Origin: an uncultured Prevotellaceae bacterium
GTDB taxonomy: Bacteria > Bacteroidota > Bacteroidia > Bacteroidales > Bacteroidaceae
DNA: 39,344 nt
Direction: 5' to 3'
Assembly: GCA_945831805.1 (NCBI GenBank)
Contig: CAMADY010000016.1
Span: 1-39,344 of the forward strand
Under the pieces are notes generated by a model, which ran no database searches, was not told where the DNA came from, and saw nothing but the letters and a program-made list of their open reading frames with translations. A program made the translations under genes and the position numbers. Below, piece by piece: positions 24,661 through 34,164 of this stretch. The first letter of the stretch is position 1, and each line of letters begins with the position of its first letter.

Positions 24661-25839
24661 CTAATGGAGTTCGTGCTTCTTCAGTTCCGCCATAAGCTTC
24701 GCACTCTGGCAGTGTACGTCGATATGCCGCTGAAGTTTCTCGTAGATGCTGTTGATCTCCGTGTAATACTGCAACGCAGAGATCTCACCATGCTGCAACG
24801 CCTTGGAGAGAAGCCCGAGAGTCTCCTGCATCATCTTCACGTCGCTGTGGTCGAGCACCTGCTGAAGCCCCACCAGCTGCTGATAGCATGAGCGGAGAGC
24901 CGTCTCCTTCTCAAGGCGGAGCTGCTCCACCTGCAGCTCCGCACTCTTCTGACGGTTGCGTGCCGCCCTGACCTTGTTGCCGTTGCCCATCACGGGGAAG
25001 CTGACGCCAACGAGGATGCCGTTGACCTGCTCCTGCAGCTCTGTATTGCGGCGGTAGCCCATGGTGATGTTCGGCAGCCACTCTTTTCGAGCTATGCTGA
25101 CATCATGCATGGCAGAGCGCAACGAGGCCTCTGCCGTCTGGATGTCGGCATCGGAGAGAAGGGCAAGCCTTGCGAACGTGTCATAATCCCCGACAGGATC
25201 CTCTTCCGGGAAATCCGTCATTTGGACGTCGATAGGCTTACCGCCATTAAGCTCCTGTAGCTGCTGCAAAAGCAGTAGGCGCTCGTTCTGCATCTCGCTG
25301 AGAAGCATGCCGGTCTCCATGCGGTCCAGATCCACCTTGTTGAGTTCAAGAATGTTGGCATCGCCTGCCTCCATGCGCTTCTCGTACATCTGCTTCAGAG
25401 TGTTGCTGCCCTCCATGCGCTGCTGAAGCATGCCGACGGTCTGGTTCACGCGTATCATGTCGAGGCACAGCAGCTTTGCCCGAAGCAGGATGTCCCTGCG
25501 TTCCTTGTTATAAGACTGTTCCGTTGTCTCCCTATGCAGCGATGCCTGCTTGCGGCGTGCGGCATATTTTGTGGGAAACTCTATCTCCTCACTGACCACC
25601 AGTTCACTCTCCGCAACGCCGCCGTAGGCTTTCTTGAAGAATGGCGAATACTCCACCGACGGACCTCCCAGCACGTTGGCTGCCTTAAGGTCCTGCACCT
25701 GTGCCTCGCCCTCATGCTTCAAGGCTTTGAGGGTGAGATTGTTCTGTGCCACCTGACTGAGGATGGCGTCTATGTCATTGTCTGCAAAGGCGTTATTCAG
25801 TGCCAGCAGCAGCGACGTCACTACGAGAAATCTTTTCAT
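24661..25839 (-). CDS. TolC-family outer-membrane channel of a metal-type efflux system
   Basis: 392 residues with a signal peptide (M-K-R-F-L-V-V-T to A-F-A) and no lipobox Cys. The body is long amphipathic helices (for example L-E-L-N-K-V-D-L-D-R-M and K-S-A-E-L-Q-V-E-Q-L-R-L-E-K-E) in two similar halves, as in outer membrane efflux proteins. It is shorter than the usual 420-480. It forms the exit duct of the tripartite pump encoded just upstream. Its first 15 codons overlap the end of the RND gene by 47 bases, so translation is coupled. Confidence 0.88.
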   Translation of the reverse strand: MKRFLVVTSLLLALNNAFADNDIDAILSQVAQNNLTLKALKHEGEAQVQDLKAANVLGGPSVEYSPFFKKAYGGVAESELVVSEEIEFPTKYAARRKQASLHRETTEQSYNKERRDILLRAKLLCLDMIRVNQTVGMLQQRMEGSNTLKQMYEKRMEAGDANILELNKVDLDRMETGMLLSEMQNERLLLLQQLQELNGGKPIDVQMTDFPEEDPVGDYDTFARLALLSDADIQTAEASLRSAMHDVSIARKEWLPNITMGYRRNTELQEQVNGILVGVSFPVMGNGNKVRAARNRQKSAELQVEQLRLEKETALRSCYQQLVGLQQVLDHSDVKMMQETLGLLSKALQHGEISALQYYTEINSIYEKLQRHIDVHCQSAKLMAELKKHELH

Positions 25840-28800
25840 ATACTATAGGAATGATAAATGCGTTGAGTAATGTAGAGCTTATGAGACCGCCGAGAATGAC
25901 CTTTGCCATCGGCGACTGTATCTCGTTGCCGGGCAGGTCGCCGCCCAGTGCCAGCGGAATGAGTGCCAGGGCGGATGTCAGCGCCGTCATGAGGATTGGG
26001 TTGAGTCGTGACAGGGAACCCTCGACGACAGCCTCGCGCACCGTCCTGCCCTCCTCCGTCCGCAGACGTTTGTACTCCGTAATGAGCAGCATGCCGTTGC
26101 GTGTGGCGATGCCGAAGAGCGAGATGAAACCTATTATCGCAGGGATGCTTACCTCGCCCGTCGTCAGCAGCAGTGCGAAGATGCCGCCGATGAGTGCCAA
26201 AGGAAGGTTGAGGAGTATAACGCCGGCCTCCTTCCTGCTGCGGAACTGCATGTAGAGCAGCACGAAGATGATGGCGACGGCAAGGGCACAGGTGGCATAG
26301 AGCACACGGCTAGCATTCTCCTGACTCTCAAACTGTCCGCCGTATTCTATGCGGTAGCCCTCTGGCAGCTGCACCCTCTCGCCTATGACCTCCTTGATGT
26401 CATCAACGACGTCGCTCAATGCCCTGCCGTAGGTATTGGCAGAGATGACGATCTTACGCTGCACGTTCTCCCTGTTGATGGTATTGGGACCGGCACTCGA
26501 TATGATATCGGCAACGTCAGATAGTGCTACCTTCCTGCCGTCGTGGGTGTCTATCATGAGGTCCTTGATATCGTCGTAGCCGTCTGCCTTGACAACGAGG
26601 TTAAAGGCACGGCCTGCCTCATAGACCTGCGACACCACCTCGCCCGAAAGGCTCACGGCAAGGAACTCGTTGAACTCTGGCAGCGAGATGCCGTTGCGCA
26701 CCAGCAGTTCCCTGCGAGGGATGATCTTCAGTTCCGGGCGTTCTATCTGCTGCTCCACGTTGAGGTCGGCAATGCCATCAACATCCTCGCAGGCCTCCTT
26801 TATCTGGTTGCCGATGGTGAACATCCTGTTGAGGTCGGAGCCGAACAGCTTGATGGCGATGCTTGCCTGAGTGCCGGAGAGCATGGCATCGATGCGGTGT
26901 GATATAGGCTGACCTATCTCTATATTGGCACCGGCAAGAATAGACAGACGCTGGCGCACATCGCTGAGAACCTCCTGATATGGTCGCTCGCCAAGGGTGA
27001 ACGGAGCCTCTATCTCGCTGACATTCACGCCAAGGGCATGTTCATCGAGCTCTGCCCTACCCGTCTTGCGGGCTACGGTACTTATCTCTGGAATCTGCAG
27101 TAGCAGGCGTTCCGCACGCATTCCGATGGAGTCGCTTTCGTCAAGCGAGATGCCAGGGAGCGAGGAGATGTTTATAGTGAACGAGCCTTCATTGAACTTT
27201 GGCAGGAAACTGCTGCCGAGCATTACGAAGATTACTGCGGCGAGAACGACGAGCGACAGCGTGGAGCACAGCACCATACGGGTATGTCCCAGAACCCACA
27301 GCAGTGCACGGTGGTAATACTTCTTCAGCCATACCGCCACGAATGCCTCGTTTGGCATCTCTGCCCTGCTATTTCCCAGCAGATAGCTGCACAACACCGG
27401 TGTCAGCGTGAGGGCTACGAGGGTTGATGCGAAGAGTGCCGTGACGAAGGCTATGCCGAGCGGTATCAGCATCCTGCCCTCCATGCCACTGAGGAAGAAC
27501 AGCGGCGCAAAGCATACTATGATAATCAACGTGGAGTTGAGTATCGGCATGCGAACCTCACGTGAGGCATCATACACCAGTTTTATTATTGGCACGCGCT
27601 CCTCTTCCGGCAACATGCGGTTGTGGCGCAGGTGTTTATACACATTCTCCACATCCACTATGGCATCATCCACCAGCGAGCCTATGGCTATGGCAAGACC
27701 GCCGAGCGTCATGGTGTTGATGCTGATACCCAGCAGGTTGAGCACTATCATGGCAACGAGGAAGGAGAGTGGTATCGTAACGAGCGAGATTACCGTGGTG
27801 CGCACGTTGGCAAGGAATAGCATCAGCACCAGAACGACGAAGAAGGCACCCTCTATGAGCGATTTCCTGACATTGTCGATGCTGCTCTCTATGAAGTCCG
27901 CCTGACGGAAGATGTCGGTGGAGATGTGCACATCCGACGGAAGGTTCTCCTTCATCTCTTCTGTTGCCTTGTCGAGCTGCGCAGTGAGGTCCAGCGTGCT
28001 GGTGTCCGGCTGCTTCGTTACCGTCAGAAGTACGGCATGGCGACCCTTCTCACTCGCCACACCAAGCTTTGGTGACTGGCTGCCCACCCTGATGTCGGCA
28101 ATGTCGGCAAGCGTTATCGTACCTTTGTCATCGGCTTTTACGATGCATGCCTCAAGTCTGTCGATGTCGTTTGTTGACGTTATGCCGCGTATGATATACT
28201 CGTTTCCGAACTCATATCTCACACCGCCGTTGGTGTTCTTGTTCATGCCGCGCGTGCTGCTCATGACGTCAGACAGCGTGACTCCAAAATGCCGCATCTT
28301 GCCGGGGTTGATAAGAATCTGGTACTCCTTGATGTCACCGCCCTGAACGCTGACCTGCGCCACACCGCCCGTTGACAGAAGACGCGGACGTATCACCCAG
28401 TCGGCATACGTGCGGAGGTCAAGCAGCGACGTGCTGTCGCTCGTAAGACTAACAATCATCACCTCGCCGAGAATCGACGATTGAGGTCCGAGCACAGGAC
28501 TGCTAACGCCGTCAGGCATCTGCTCCGCTATCGTAGCAAGTTTCTCGCTTACGATCTGGCGTGCGAGGTAAATATCTGTACCCCAGTCAAATTCCACCCA
28601 TACGACGGAGAAGCCGTTGGTGGATTGCGAGCGGACTCTGCGCACACCGGTGCTGCCGTTCACCGCCGTCTCTATCGGGAACGTCACCATCTGCTCCACC
28701 TCTTCCGTCGCCATGCCGCCAGCCTCCGTCATGATGACCACGGTAGGGGCATTGAGGTCTGGAAACACATCGACCTCCGTCTTGTATGCAGAATACATGC

Positions 28801-28879
28801 CACCGATGACAACGAGAACCGCCGCCACCAGCACCATAATCCTGTTATGCAGTGAGATTTTTATTATCTTGTTTAACAT
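25793..28879 (-). CDS. RND efflux permease, CusA/CzcA (heavy-metal) type
   Basis: 1028 residues from the ATG at 28879 (M-L-N-K-I-I-K-I-S-L). An ATG 24 bases upstream is less likely. It has twelve TM helices with two large periplasmic loops. TM4 carries G-S-L-V-D-D-A-I-V-D-V-E-N-V, with Asp/Glu residues for proton relay as in heavy-metal RND pumps. The N-terminal N-R-I-M-V-L-V-A-A-V-L and the V-D-V-F-P-D-L-N-A-P motif are family hallmarks. It exports a metal ion from periplasm or cytoplasm with proton antiport. The ion (Zn, Co, Cd, Ni, Cu or Ag) is unknown. Confidence 0.9.
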   Translation of the reverse strand: MLNKIIKISLHNRIMVLVAAVLVVIGGMYSAYKTEVDVFPDLNAPTVVIMTEAGGMATEEVEQMVTFPIETAVNGSTGVRRVRSQSTNGFSVVWVEFDWGTDIYLARQIVSEKLATIAEQMPDGVSSPVLGPQSSILGEVMIVSLTSDSTSLLDLRTYADWVIRPRLLSTGGVAQVSVQGGDIKEYQILINPGKMRHFGVTLSDVMSSTRGMNKNTNGGVRYEFGNEYIIRGITSTNDIDRLEACIVKADDKGTITLADIADIRVGSQSPKLGVASEKGRHAVLLTVTKQPDTSTLDLTAQLDKATEEMKENLPSDVHISTDIFRQADFIESSIDNVRKSLIEGAFFVVLVLMLFLANVRTTVISLVTIPLSFLVAMIVLNLLGISINTMTLGGLAIAIGSLVDDAIVDVENVYKHLRHNRMLPEEERVPIIKLVYDASREVRMPILNSTLIIIVCFAPLFFLSGMEGRMLIPLGIAFVTALFASTLVALTLTPVLCSYLLGNSRAEMPNEAFVAVWLKKYYHRALLWVLGHTRMVLCSTLSLVVLAAVIFVMLGSSFLPKFNEGSFTINISSLPGISLDESDSIGMRAERLLLQIPEISTVARKTGRAELDEHALGVNVSEIEAPFTLGERPYQEVLSDVRQRLSILAGANIEIGQPISHRIDAMLSGTQASIAIKLFGSDLNRMFTIGNQIKEACEDVDGIADLNVEQQIERPELKIIPRRELLVRNGISLPEFNEFLAVSLSGEVVSQVYEAGRAFNLVVKADGYDDIKDLMIDTHDGRKVALSDVADIISSAGPNTINRENVQRKIVISANTYGRALSDVVDDIKEVIGERVQLPEGYRIEYGGQFESQENASRVLYATCALAVAIIFVLLYMQFRSRKEAGVILLNLPLALIGGIFALLLTTGEVSIPAIIGFISLFGIATRNGMLLITEYKRLRTEEGRTVREAVVEGSLSRLNPILMTALTSALALIPLALGGDLPGNEIQSPMAKVILGGLISSTLLNAFIIPIVYEKISRSDVAAAGTE

Positions 28880-28931
28880 AAATCCATCAATTATTTGTAT
28901 CAATCAGAAGAATCTTTAATCTTACTTTTTG

Positions 28932-28983
28932 AGGCGAAGCTCAACTTTCCATTTCCAATTTTCCATTCTCCATTTTCCATTCT
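28932..28983. repeat. Hairpin plus AATTTTC repeat element (copy B)
   Basis: Plus strand GAGGCGAAGCTC hairpin, then CAACTTTCCATTTCCAATTT and further CCATT(C/T)TC units, ending at the adaptor stop codon. Same architecture as copy A at 16395-16455. Confidence 0.7.
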
Positions 28984-30129
28984 CTAGTGGCTATGGTTAT
29001 GAGCCGGTATGGCATTGGAGGCAGAAGCGAGCTTTACCTGTATCGCACCCTTCACGACAACCCTGTCGTTAGCCTTCACGCCAGAGAGTATCTCCACCCT
29101 GTCGCCATCGCTCTCGCCCAGCGTCACCTCCTGCTTGCGGTAGCCCTCCTCGTCAATCTGTATATAGACGTAGTGCAGCCCCTGCTCCTCCGTCAGTGCG
29201 GTGAGAGGCACGGTGATAACGTTCTTGCGGTCGTCGGTGATGAGGAATATCTCTGCGTATGACCCCTGCACCACATCGCCGGTGTTGTTGAACTCAAAGA
29301 TTACGGGGATATACGAATTGTTGACCTCTGCCGAACGACCGTACGACTGTATGTGTCCGCCCATGTCGGTGATGTCGTACAGCTTCTGGCTGTAGCTCGT
29401 GCGGAACTTAGCACAGCGTATGCGGTTGAGCTCGCCGAACTCACGCTCAGGCACCTCGGCACGGAGGTACAGATGCTGGTTCTGCGTGATGATGGCGAGA
29501 GGCTGTCCCGCCTCAACGTAGTCACCCTCGTTGACGAGGCACTGCTTGATGTATCCCCCACGCGGAGCCGACACTATGACGCCTCCTGCGCTGCGAGTGT
29601 GCTGCACAGTAGTGTATGTCAGCCTTGCCGCCTCATACTCCGCCTTCGCCACGGCGAGGTCCTTCTCGCTGACTATCTTGTCCTTCACGAGAAGCTGCGC
29701 ACGGGCATAGTCTCTCTCCGCGCGTTCATATTCTATCTTCGCACGCTGTACGGGGTCGCCGTCAGCCACCTGCATGCCGGCAGACGTTATGGTGAAGAGC
29801 GTTGCGCCTTTCGACACCTTCAGACCTTCGCTGACATGCCCCCTATAGCCCACACGACCACTGATGGTTGCCACCACCGTAGTCTCGTCGCACGATGCCG
29901 CCATCACCTTGCCGCTAGTGTGTATCACGCCATGGAACGTACCTGCCTTTATCGTCTCTACCATTACCCCAGCAGCCTTTGCCTTCTCCGGAGCCAGCAC
30001 TATCTCGTCGTGGTCGTGATGCTCCTCTGCATCACCTTCCTCATGCCCATGCGACTTCTTTCCGCACGACGCAACAATGGCCATGCAGAGCACAAGCAGG
30101 AGGGAACAATAAATGTCTCTTCTTATCAT
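28984..30129 (-). CDS. RND adaptor (membrane fusion) lipoprotein, CusB/CzcB type
   Basis: 381 residues from the ATG at 30129. A frame extension to 30207 runs through the promoter. A lipoprotein signal (L-V-L-C-M-A-I-V-A-S-C) anchors it to a membrane. Right after the lipobox Cys is a His/Asp/Glu-rich segment (H-G-H-E-E-G-D-A-E-E-H-H-D-H-D-E), and the C-terminus ends H-N-H-S-H, both likely metal-binding. The HlyD barrel-sandwich and alpha-hairpin domains occupy the middle (R-A-E-R-D-Y-A-R-A-Q). It links pump to channel and leads the operon. Confidence 0.9.
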   Translation of the reverse strand: MIRRDIYCSLLLVLCMAIVASCGKKSHGHEEGDAEEHHDHDEIVLAPEKAKAAGVMVETIKAGTFHGVIHTSGKVMAASCDETTVVATISGRVGYRGHVSEGLKVSKGATLFTITSAGMQVADGDPVQRAKIEYERAERDYARAQLLVKDKIVSEKDLAVAKAEYEAARLTYTTVQHTRSAGGVIVSAPRGGYIKQCLVNEGDYVEAGQPLAIITQNQHLYLRAEVPEREFGELNRIRCAKFRTSYSQKLYDITDMGGHIQSYGRSAEVNNSYIPVIFEFNNTGDVVQGSYAEIFLITDDRKNVITVPLTALTEEQGLHYVYIQIDEEGYRKQEVTLGESDGDRVEILSGVKANDRVVVKGAIQVKLASASNAIPAHNHSH

Positions 30130-30161
30130 AAAATATGTAGTTTTTGTAAAAAAATCCGCTG

Positions 30162-30192
30162 CAAAAGTACAAATTTCTTTTTGCAAGTCAAA
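30162..30192 (-). promoter_or_regulatory. Promoter of the RND efflux operon
   Basis: TTTG (30189-30192), a 19-base spacer and TACTTTTG (30162-30169) on the minus strand. It lies about 33 bases before the adaptor ATG. No metal-regulator gene is nearby. Confidence 0.75.
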
Positions 30193-30265
30193 TGCAAAAT
30201 AAAACAATGATACAGAATAAAAGGTTTATGGTATTGCTGATAAAAATAAAAATAAAGAAAATTCT

Positions 30266-30273
30266 TACCTTTG
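30266..30273 (+). promoter_or_regulatory. Promoter -7 box of the GH43 gene
   Basis: TACCTTTG, 31 bases before the ATG at 30304. The -33 region is A-rich with no TTG at the right distance, so the promoter may need an activator. Confidence 0.5.
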
Positions 30274-30303
30274 CAGCATGAAAATTTAAACGACTTAAAC
30301 GAT

Positions 30304-31968
30304 ATGAACAGGCTTTATGCTTTAGTGGCGATCTTCGCCCTGCAATTCTCAATTCTCAACTCTCTATTCTCAGTTTGCCATGCGCAGCTACCTGCTTCCA
30401 CCGAGGATGCTGGGAAGATAACACTTGCCAATCCGCTGATGTGGGCGGACTATCCCGACCCGGACATCATACGCGTGGGCGAATACTACTACCTCGTGAC
30501 AACGACGATGCACCTTTTCCCCGGTGGTCCTATCATGAGGAGTAAGGATCTCGTGAACTGGGAGGTGGTGTCATACCTCACCGACGCCATCAAGGATACG
30601 CCACGCTATGACCTCAAGGAGGGAACGGTCTATGGACGTGGACAGTGGGCAACGACTCTCCGCTACAACAACGGAACATTCTGGGCACTATTCGTGGCTA
30701 ACGATGACCCTCACAAATCCATGGTCTTCAAGACCGACGACCCCGCGAAGGGCTGGACGCTGCATAGCCGACTGCCGGCATACCATGACTCGTCGCTCTT
30801 CTTCGACGATGACGGCAGGGTGTATGTTTTCTCCGGCAGTGGCAACATAAAGCTCGTGGAACTCAACGCCGATCTCACCGCAGAGAAGCCGGGCGGCATC
30901 AGGAAGACTCTCGAACTGAAAGGCAAGCCAGAGGGACTGCATGAGGGCAGCCGTGTTATAAAGCACGACGGCATGTACTACCTCCTCTGCATCTCATGGC
31001 CTCGCACCGGTCGCCAGGAGATATGCTATCGCAGCAGGAACATCGAAGGACCTTACGAGTCGAAGGTGATGCTGAAGAGTGACTTCGGAGGGTTCCCCTA
31101 CGCTGGTCAGGGCACCATCGTGGACGGTAAGCACGGAGAATGGTACGGCGTGATATTCCAGGACAGAGGTGCGGTAGGTCGCATCCTCACCATAGAGCCG
31201 TGCTCATGGATTGACGGATGGCCACTCCTCGGCACCAACGGCGACGGCAAGATCCCTGCTACCGTAAGCCTCTACGACGACTACGGCACCCTATCCACCG
31301 CGAACAATGTTGGCAACAGTGTTTCCGTTGCCACCACCCAACACCCAACAACCACCAACGTGAAGCCAGACTTCCAATGGAACCACAACTTCATACGTGA
31401 GGACATCACCACCGCGACAGGCTCACTGACACAGCCGGGCGCATGGGTGACGCTGAAGACAAGCCAGACGGCAAGCAGCATCTTCGATGCACGCAACACG
31501 CTGACATGGCGCACATGGGGACCATCATGCTCCGATACCATCTCCATCGATGCTTCTAAGATAAAGGACGGCGACGTGGCAGGCTTCTCTGCCTTCAACG
31601 GCGATGCCGCTGCCGTATATATTAAAAAGGAGAACGGCAAGGCGTTCCTCGAATACGTAGAGGAGAGCGTACAGCTGACGAACGATACGAAGGCTATCAC
31701 CGCCGTTGACCGCAAGAACGAAGAGCGCATCGCGCTGAAGGCCTCTGCCCTGAAGGACGTTCGCATCGCCATCAGCTGCGACTTCATGCCAGGCAGGGAT
31801 ATTGCGACGTTCGCCTACAGCACCGACAAGGGCAAGTCATGGAAGTCCATCGGCAAGGCGTTCAGGATGCGCTTCGACTACCGCCGACTATTCATGGGCA
31901 CACGCTTTGCGGCATGCTACTTCTCAACGAAGCAGGCAGGAGGCACGGTGAAATTTACAGGTATAGAA
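30304..31968 (+). CDS. GH43-family glycoside hydrolase (arabinosidase/xylosidase-like)
   Basis: 555 residues, secreted (signal peptide about 1-27, ending C-H-A-Q). It is a five-bladed beta-propeller with the three catalytic carboxylates visible: the base in Y-P-D-P-D (D52), the pKa modulator in Y-H-D-S-S (D162) and the acid in H-E-G-S-R (E214). A C-terminal beta-sandwich (about 340-550) is present, as in the subfamilies with xylosidase or arabinofuranosidase activity. It should release arabinose or xylose from plant polysaccharides with the GH51 enzyme downstream. The signal peptide coding region is made of a dispersed repeat element. The ATG at 30304 is preferred over one 33 bases upstream, which lies at the -7 box. 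Confidence 0.88.
30327..30374 (+). repeat. Hairpin plus AATTCTC repeat element (copy C) inside the GH43 signal sequence
   Basis: Hairpin GGCGA-TCT-TCGCC (30327-30339), then CAATTCTCAATTCTCAACTC and CTATTCTC units. The architecture matches copies A and B, but here it codes for signal-peptide residues V-A-I-F-A-L-Q-F-S-I-L-N-S-L-F-S. Confidence 0.6.
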
Positions 31969-31997
31969 TAAAATTACAAGAAAAATAGTACAATCTG

Positions 31998-32028
31998 TTG
32001 CAAATAACAAAAAAAAACATTACCTTTG
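31998..32028 (+). promoter_or_regulatory. Promoter of the GH51 gene
   Basis: TTG (31998-32000), exactly 20 bases, then TACCTTTG (32021-32028), 33 bases before the ATG. GH51 can therefore be expressed independently of GH43. Confidence 0.82.
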
Positions 32029-32061
32029 CACAAACATATTGTCTAACCAACCAAAACAATA

Positions 32062-34065
32062 ATGAAAAAAACACTTCTTGCGACAGCGATGCTCGCATCT
32101 TCATTGAGCCTCATGGCGGCTCAGAAGCCAATGACTGCGCCACAGGGTGGCAAGCAGATCAGTGACGAACTCATCGGTATCTTCTTCGAGGATATCAGCA
32201 GTGCTGCCGACGGCGGTCTCAACGCCAACCTCGTGCAGAACGGTTCTTTCGAGTACAACAACACCATCCGCGACGACTGGGGACCAGGCACCAAGTGGAA
32301 GTTCATGCGCCCTGGTCACTCTGCCGGCTACCTGCAGGCTCGCATGGATAACACCATCCACCCTAACAACCCTACATACATGCGCATCCACGCTGAGCGC
32401 ATAGGCCACTACAAGGACTTCGCCGGATGGAACGGCGTAGGCATGCAGAACGAGGGTTACAACGGCATGAACGTCAAGGCGGGTGCCAAGTATGACTTCT
32501 CCGCATTCTTCCGCACATCGGGCGCTAAGCAGATGCGCATCGTGCTCCTCACTCCTGAGAAGGGATGGGGCAAGGAGGGTGGCGACATCCTCGCTGACAC
32601 CACACTCACCGTTGACGGTGCATGGAAGAAGTACGAGGCTACCCTCACTTCTGCAAAGGACAGCAAGGAGGCAGTACTCCGCATCCTCCTCATCAACGAG
32701 GGTGAGGTCGATGTTGACATGGTATCGCTCATGCCACAGGACACATACCACGGCCACGGCATCCGTAAGGACCTCGCAGAGGCTCTCGAAGGACTCCACC
32801 CACGCTTCATGCGCTTCCCTGGCGGTTGCGTAGTACATGGTGGTGGCGATGGTTTCTGGAACACATACCACTGGAAGAACACCGTAGGTCCAAAGGAGCA
32901 GCGTAAGGCTCTGAAGAACACATGGGGCTACGGTCAGTCAATGGAGATAGGCTATTTCGAGTACTTCCAGCTCTGTGAGGACATGAAGATGGAACCTCTC
33001 CCAATCCTTCCTTGCGGCGTAAGCTGTCAGGGCGTCAACGGCGGTTGGGGCATGTGGCCGGAGCAGGCACAGAAGGCATGGCCTATGGACGACATGGAGC
33101 GCTGGGCACAGGATGCCCTTGACCTCATAGAGTGGGCTAACGGCGACGTTAACACCAAGTGGGGTAAGGTACGTGCAGAGGCAGGCCATCCAAAGCCTTT
33201 CAACCTCAAGTACCTCGGCATCGGCAACGAGGAGAAGATTACTCCGGAGTTCGCTGAGCGCTTCAAGTATATATATAATAAGGTGCGCAAGGCTTATCCA
33301 AACATCGTCATCGTTGGTACAGCTGGTCCTGGTTCACACAAGGGCAACCCTGACTACGAGGCTGGCTGGAAGCTTGCTGAGGAGATAGGTCTCGACATCA
33401 TCGACGAGCACTACTACGACCCACGCAACATGTTCCTTGAGGGCAAGCAGTACGACTCATACCCACGCGACCGCAAGACAAAGGTTTATCTCGGTGAGTA
33501 CTCCGTTCAGGACAAGGCACACGGTCAGATGAACCAGTTTGGCGATGCACTCGCAGAGGCTCTCTACCTCATGCGTGTAGAGCGCAACGGCGACGTCGTT
33601 ACGATGTCTTCATACGCTCCACTCTTTGCCTACAAGCACAACACCAACTGGAATCCAGACATGATCTACTTCGACAACGAGCGTCCATACTTCACCTGTT
33701 CTTACTACGTACAGCAGATGTTCGGTGAGTCGGCAGGTCAGTACTACTACGGCGACTGCGTGAAGATCGACGGCTACGACGACAAGTACCTCGGACAGTC
33801 CGTTGTACTCAACGTCAAGACACGCGAGCTCTTCGTGAAGGTTGCCAACTACACCGACGCTCCTGTCAATGCCACCGTTGACCTCTCCCGCTTCAAGGGC
33901 ATCAAGCCAAAGATGGAGAAGACAATCCTTCAGGGCGATCTCGATGCAGAGAACAACTACGACAAGCACCCTGTCTCTCCAAAGAAGGAGACCGTAAAGG
34001 CACTGAAGAAGGGACAGATCACAATCCCTGAGCACGCCTTCGTGATGTATAAATACACACTGTAA
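32062..34065 (+). CDS. GH51 alpha-L-arabinofuranosidase
   Basis: 667 residues with a signal peptide (M-K-K-T-L-L-A to M-A-A). A CBM4-like N-terminal domain (about 55-225, N-L-V-Q-N-G-S-F-E-Y) leads into the (beta/alpha)8 catalytic domain. The acid/base is E390 in G-I-G-N-E-E and the nucleophile E479 in Y-L-G-E-Y. The C-terminal beta domain ends at A-F-V-M-Y-K-Y. It removes terminal alpha-L-arabinofuranosyl groups from arabinan or arabinoxylan with retention of configuration. It is probably periplasmic or outer-membrane attached. It pairs functionally with the GH43 gene; no susCD pair is in view. Confidence 0.95.
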   Translation: MKKTLLATAMLASSLSLMAAQKPMTAPQGGKQISDELIGIFFEDISSAADGGLNANLVQNGSFEYNNTIRDDWGPGTKWKFMRPGHSAGYLQARMDNTIHPNNPTYMRIHAERIGHYKDFAGWNGVGMQNEGYNGMNVKAGAKYDFSAFFRTSGAKQMRIVLLTPEKGWGKEGGDILADTTLTVDGAWKKYEATLTSAKDSKEAVLRILLINEGEVDVDMVSLMPQDTYHGHGIRKDLAEALEGLHPRFMRFPGGCVVHGGGDGFWNTYHWKNTVGPKEQRKALKNTWGYGQSMEIGYFEYFQLCEDMKMEPLPILPCGVSCQGVNGGWGMWPEQAQKAWPMDDMERWAQDALDLIEWANGDVNTKWGKVRAEAGHPKPFNLKYLGIGNEEKITPEFAERFKYIYNKVRKAYPNIVIVGTAGPGSHKGNPDYEAGWKLAEEIGLDIIDEHYYDPRNMFLEGKQYDSYPRDRKTKVYLGEYSVQDKAHGQMNQFGDALAEALYLMRVERNGDVVTMSSYAPLFAYKHNTNWNPDMIYFDNERPYFTCSYYVQQMFGESAGQYYYGDCVKIDGYDDKYLGQSVVLNVKTRELFVKVANYTDAPVNATVDLSRFKGIKPKMEKTILQGDLDAENNYDKHPVSPKKETVKALKKGQITIPEHAFVMYKYTL

Positions 34066-34092
34066 GCTATTAGCATTAATTAACTGACAAAA

Positions 34093-34131
34093 GGAAAAAT
34101 CCCTGGCGCAAACAACGTCAGGGACTTTTCC
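34093..34131 (+). terminator. Terminator of the GH51 gene
   Basis: An eight-pair stem CCCTGGCG/CGTCAGGG (34101-34108 and 34116-34123), extended by GGAAAA/TTTTCC with one mismatch. It sits 27 bases after the stop codon. Confidence 0.75.
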
Positions 34132-34164
34132 GTATTACAAGGAAGCGAAGAAAAAGAAAAATCA

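Noticed and set aside
30271..30303. Earlier ATG start for the GH43 gene
   Set aside because: It would begin only a few bases after the -7 box and add residues before a normal signal peptide. The ATG at 30304 fits better.
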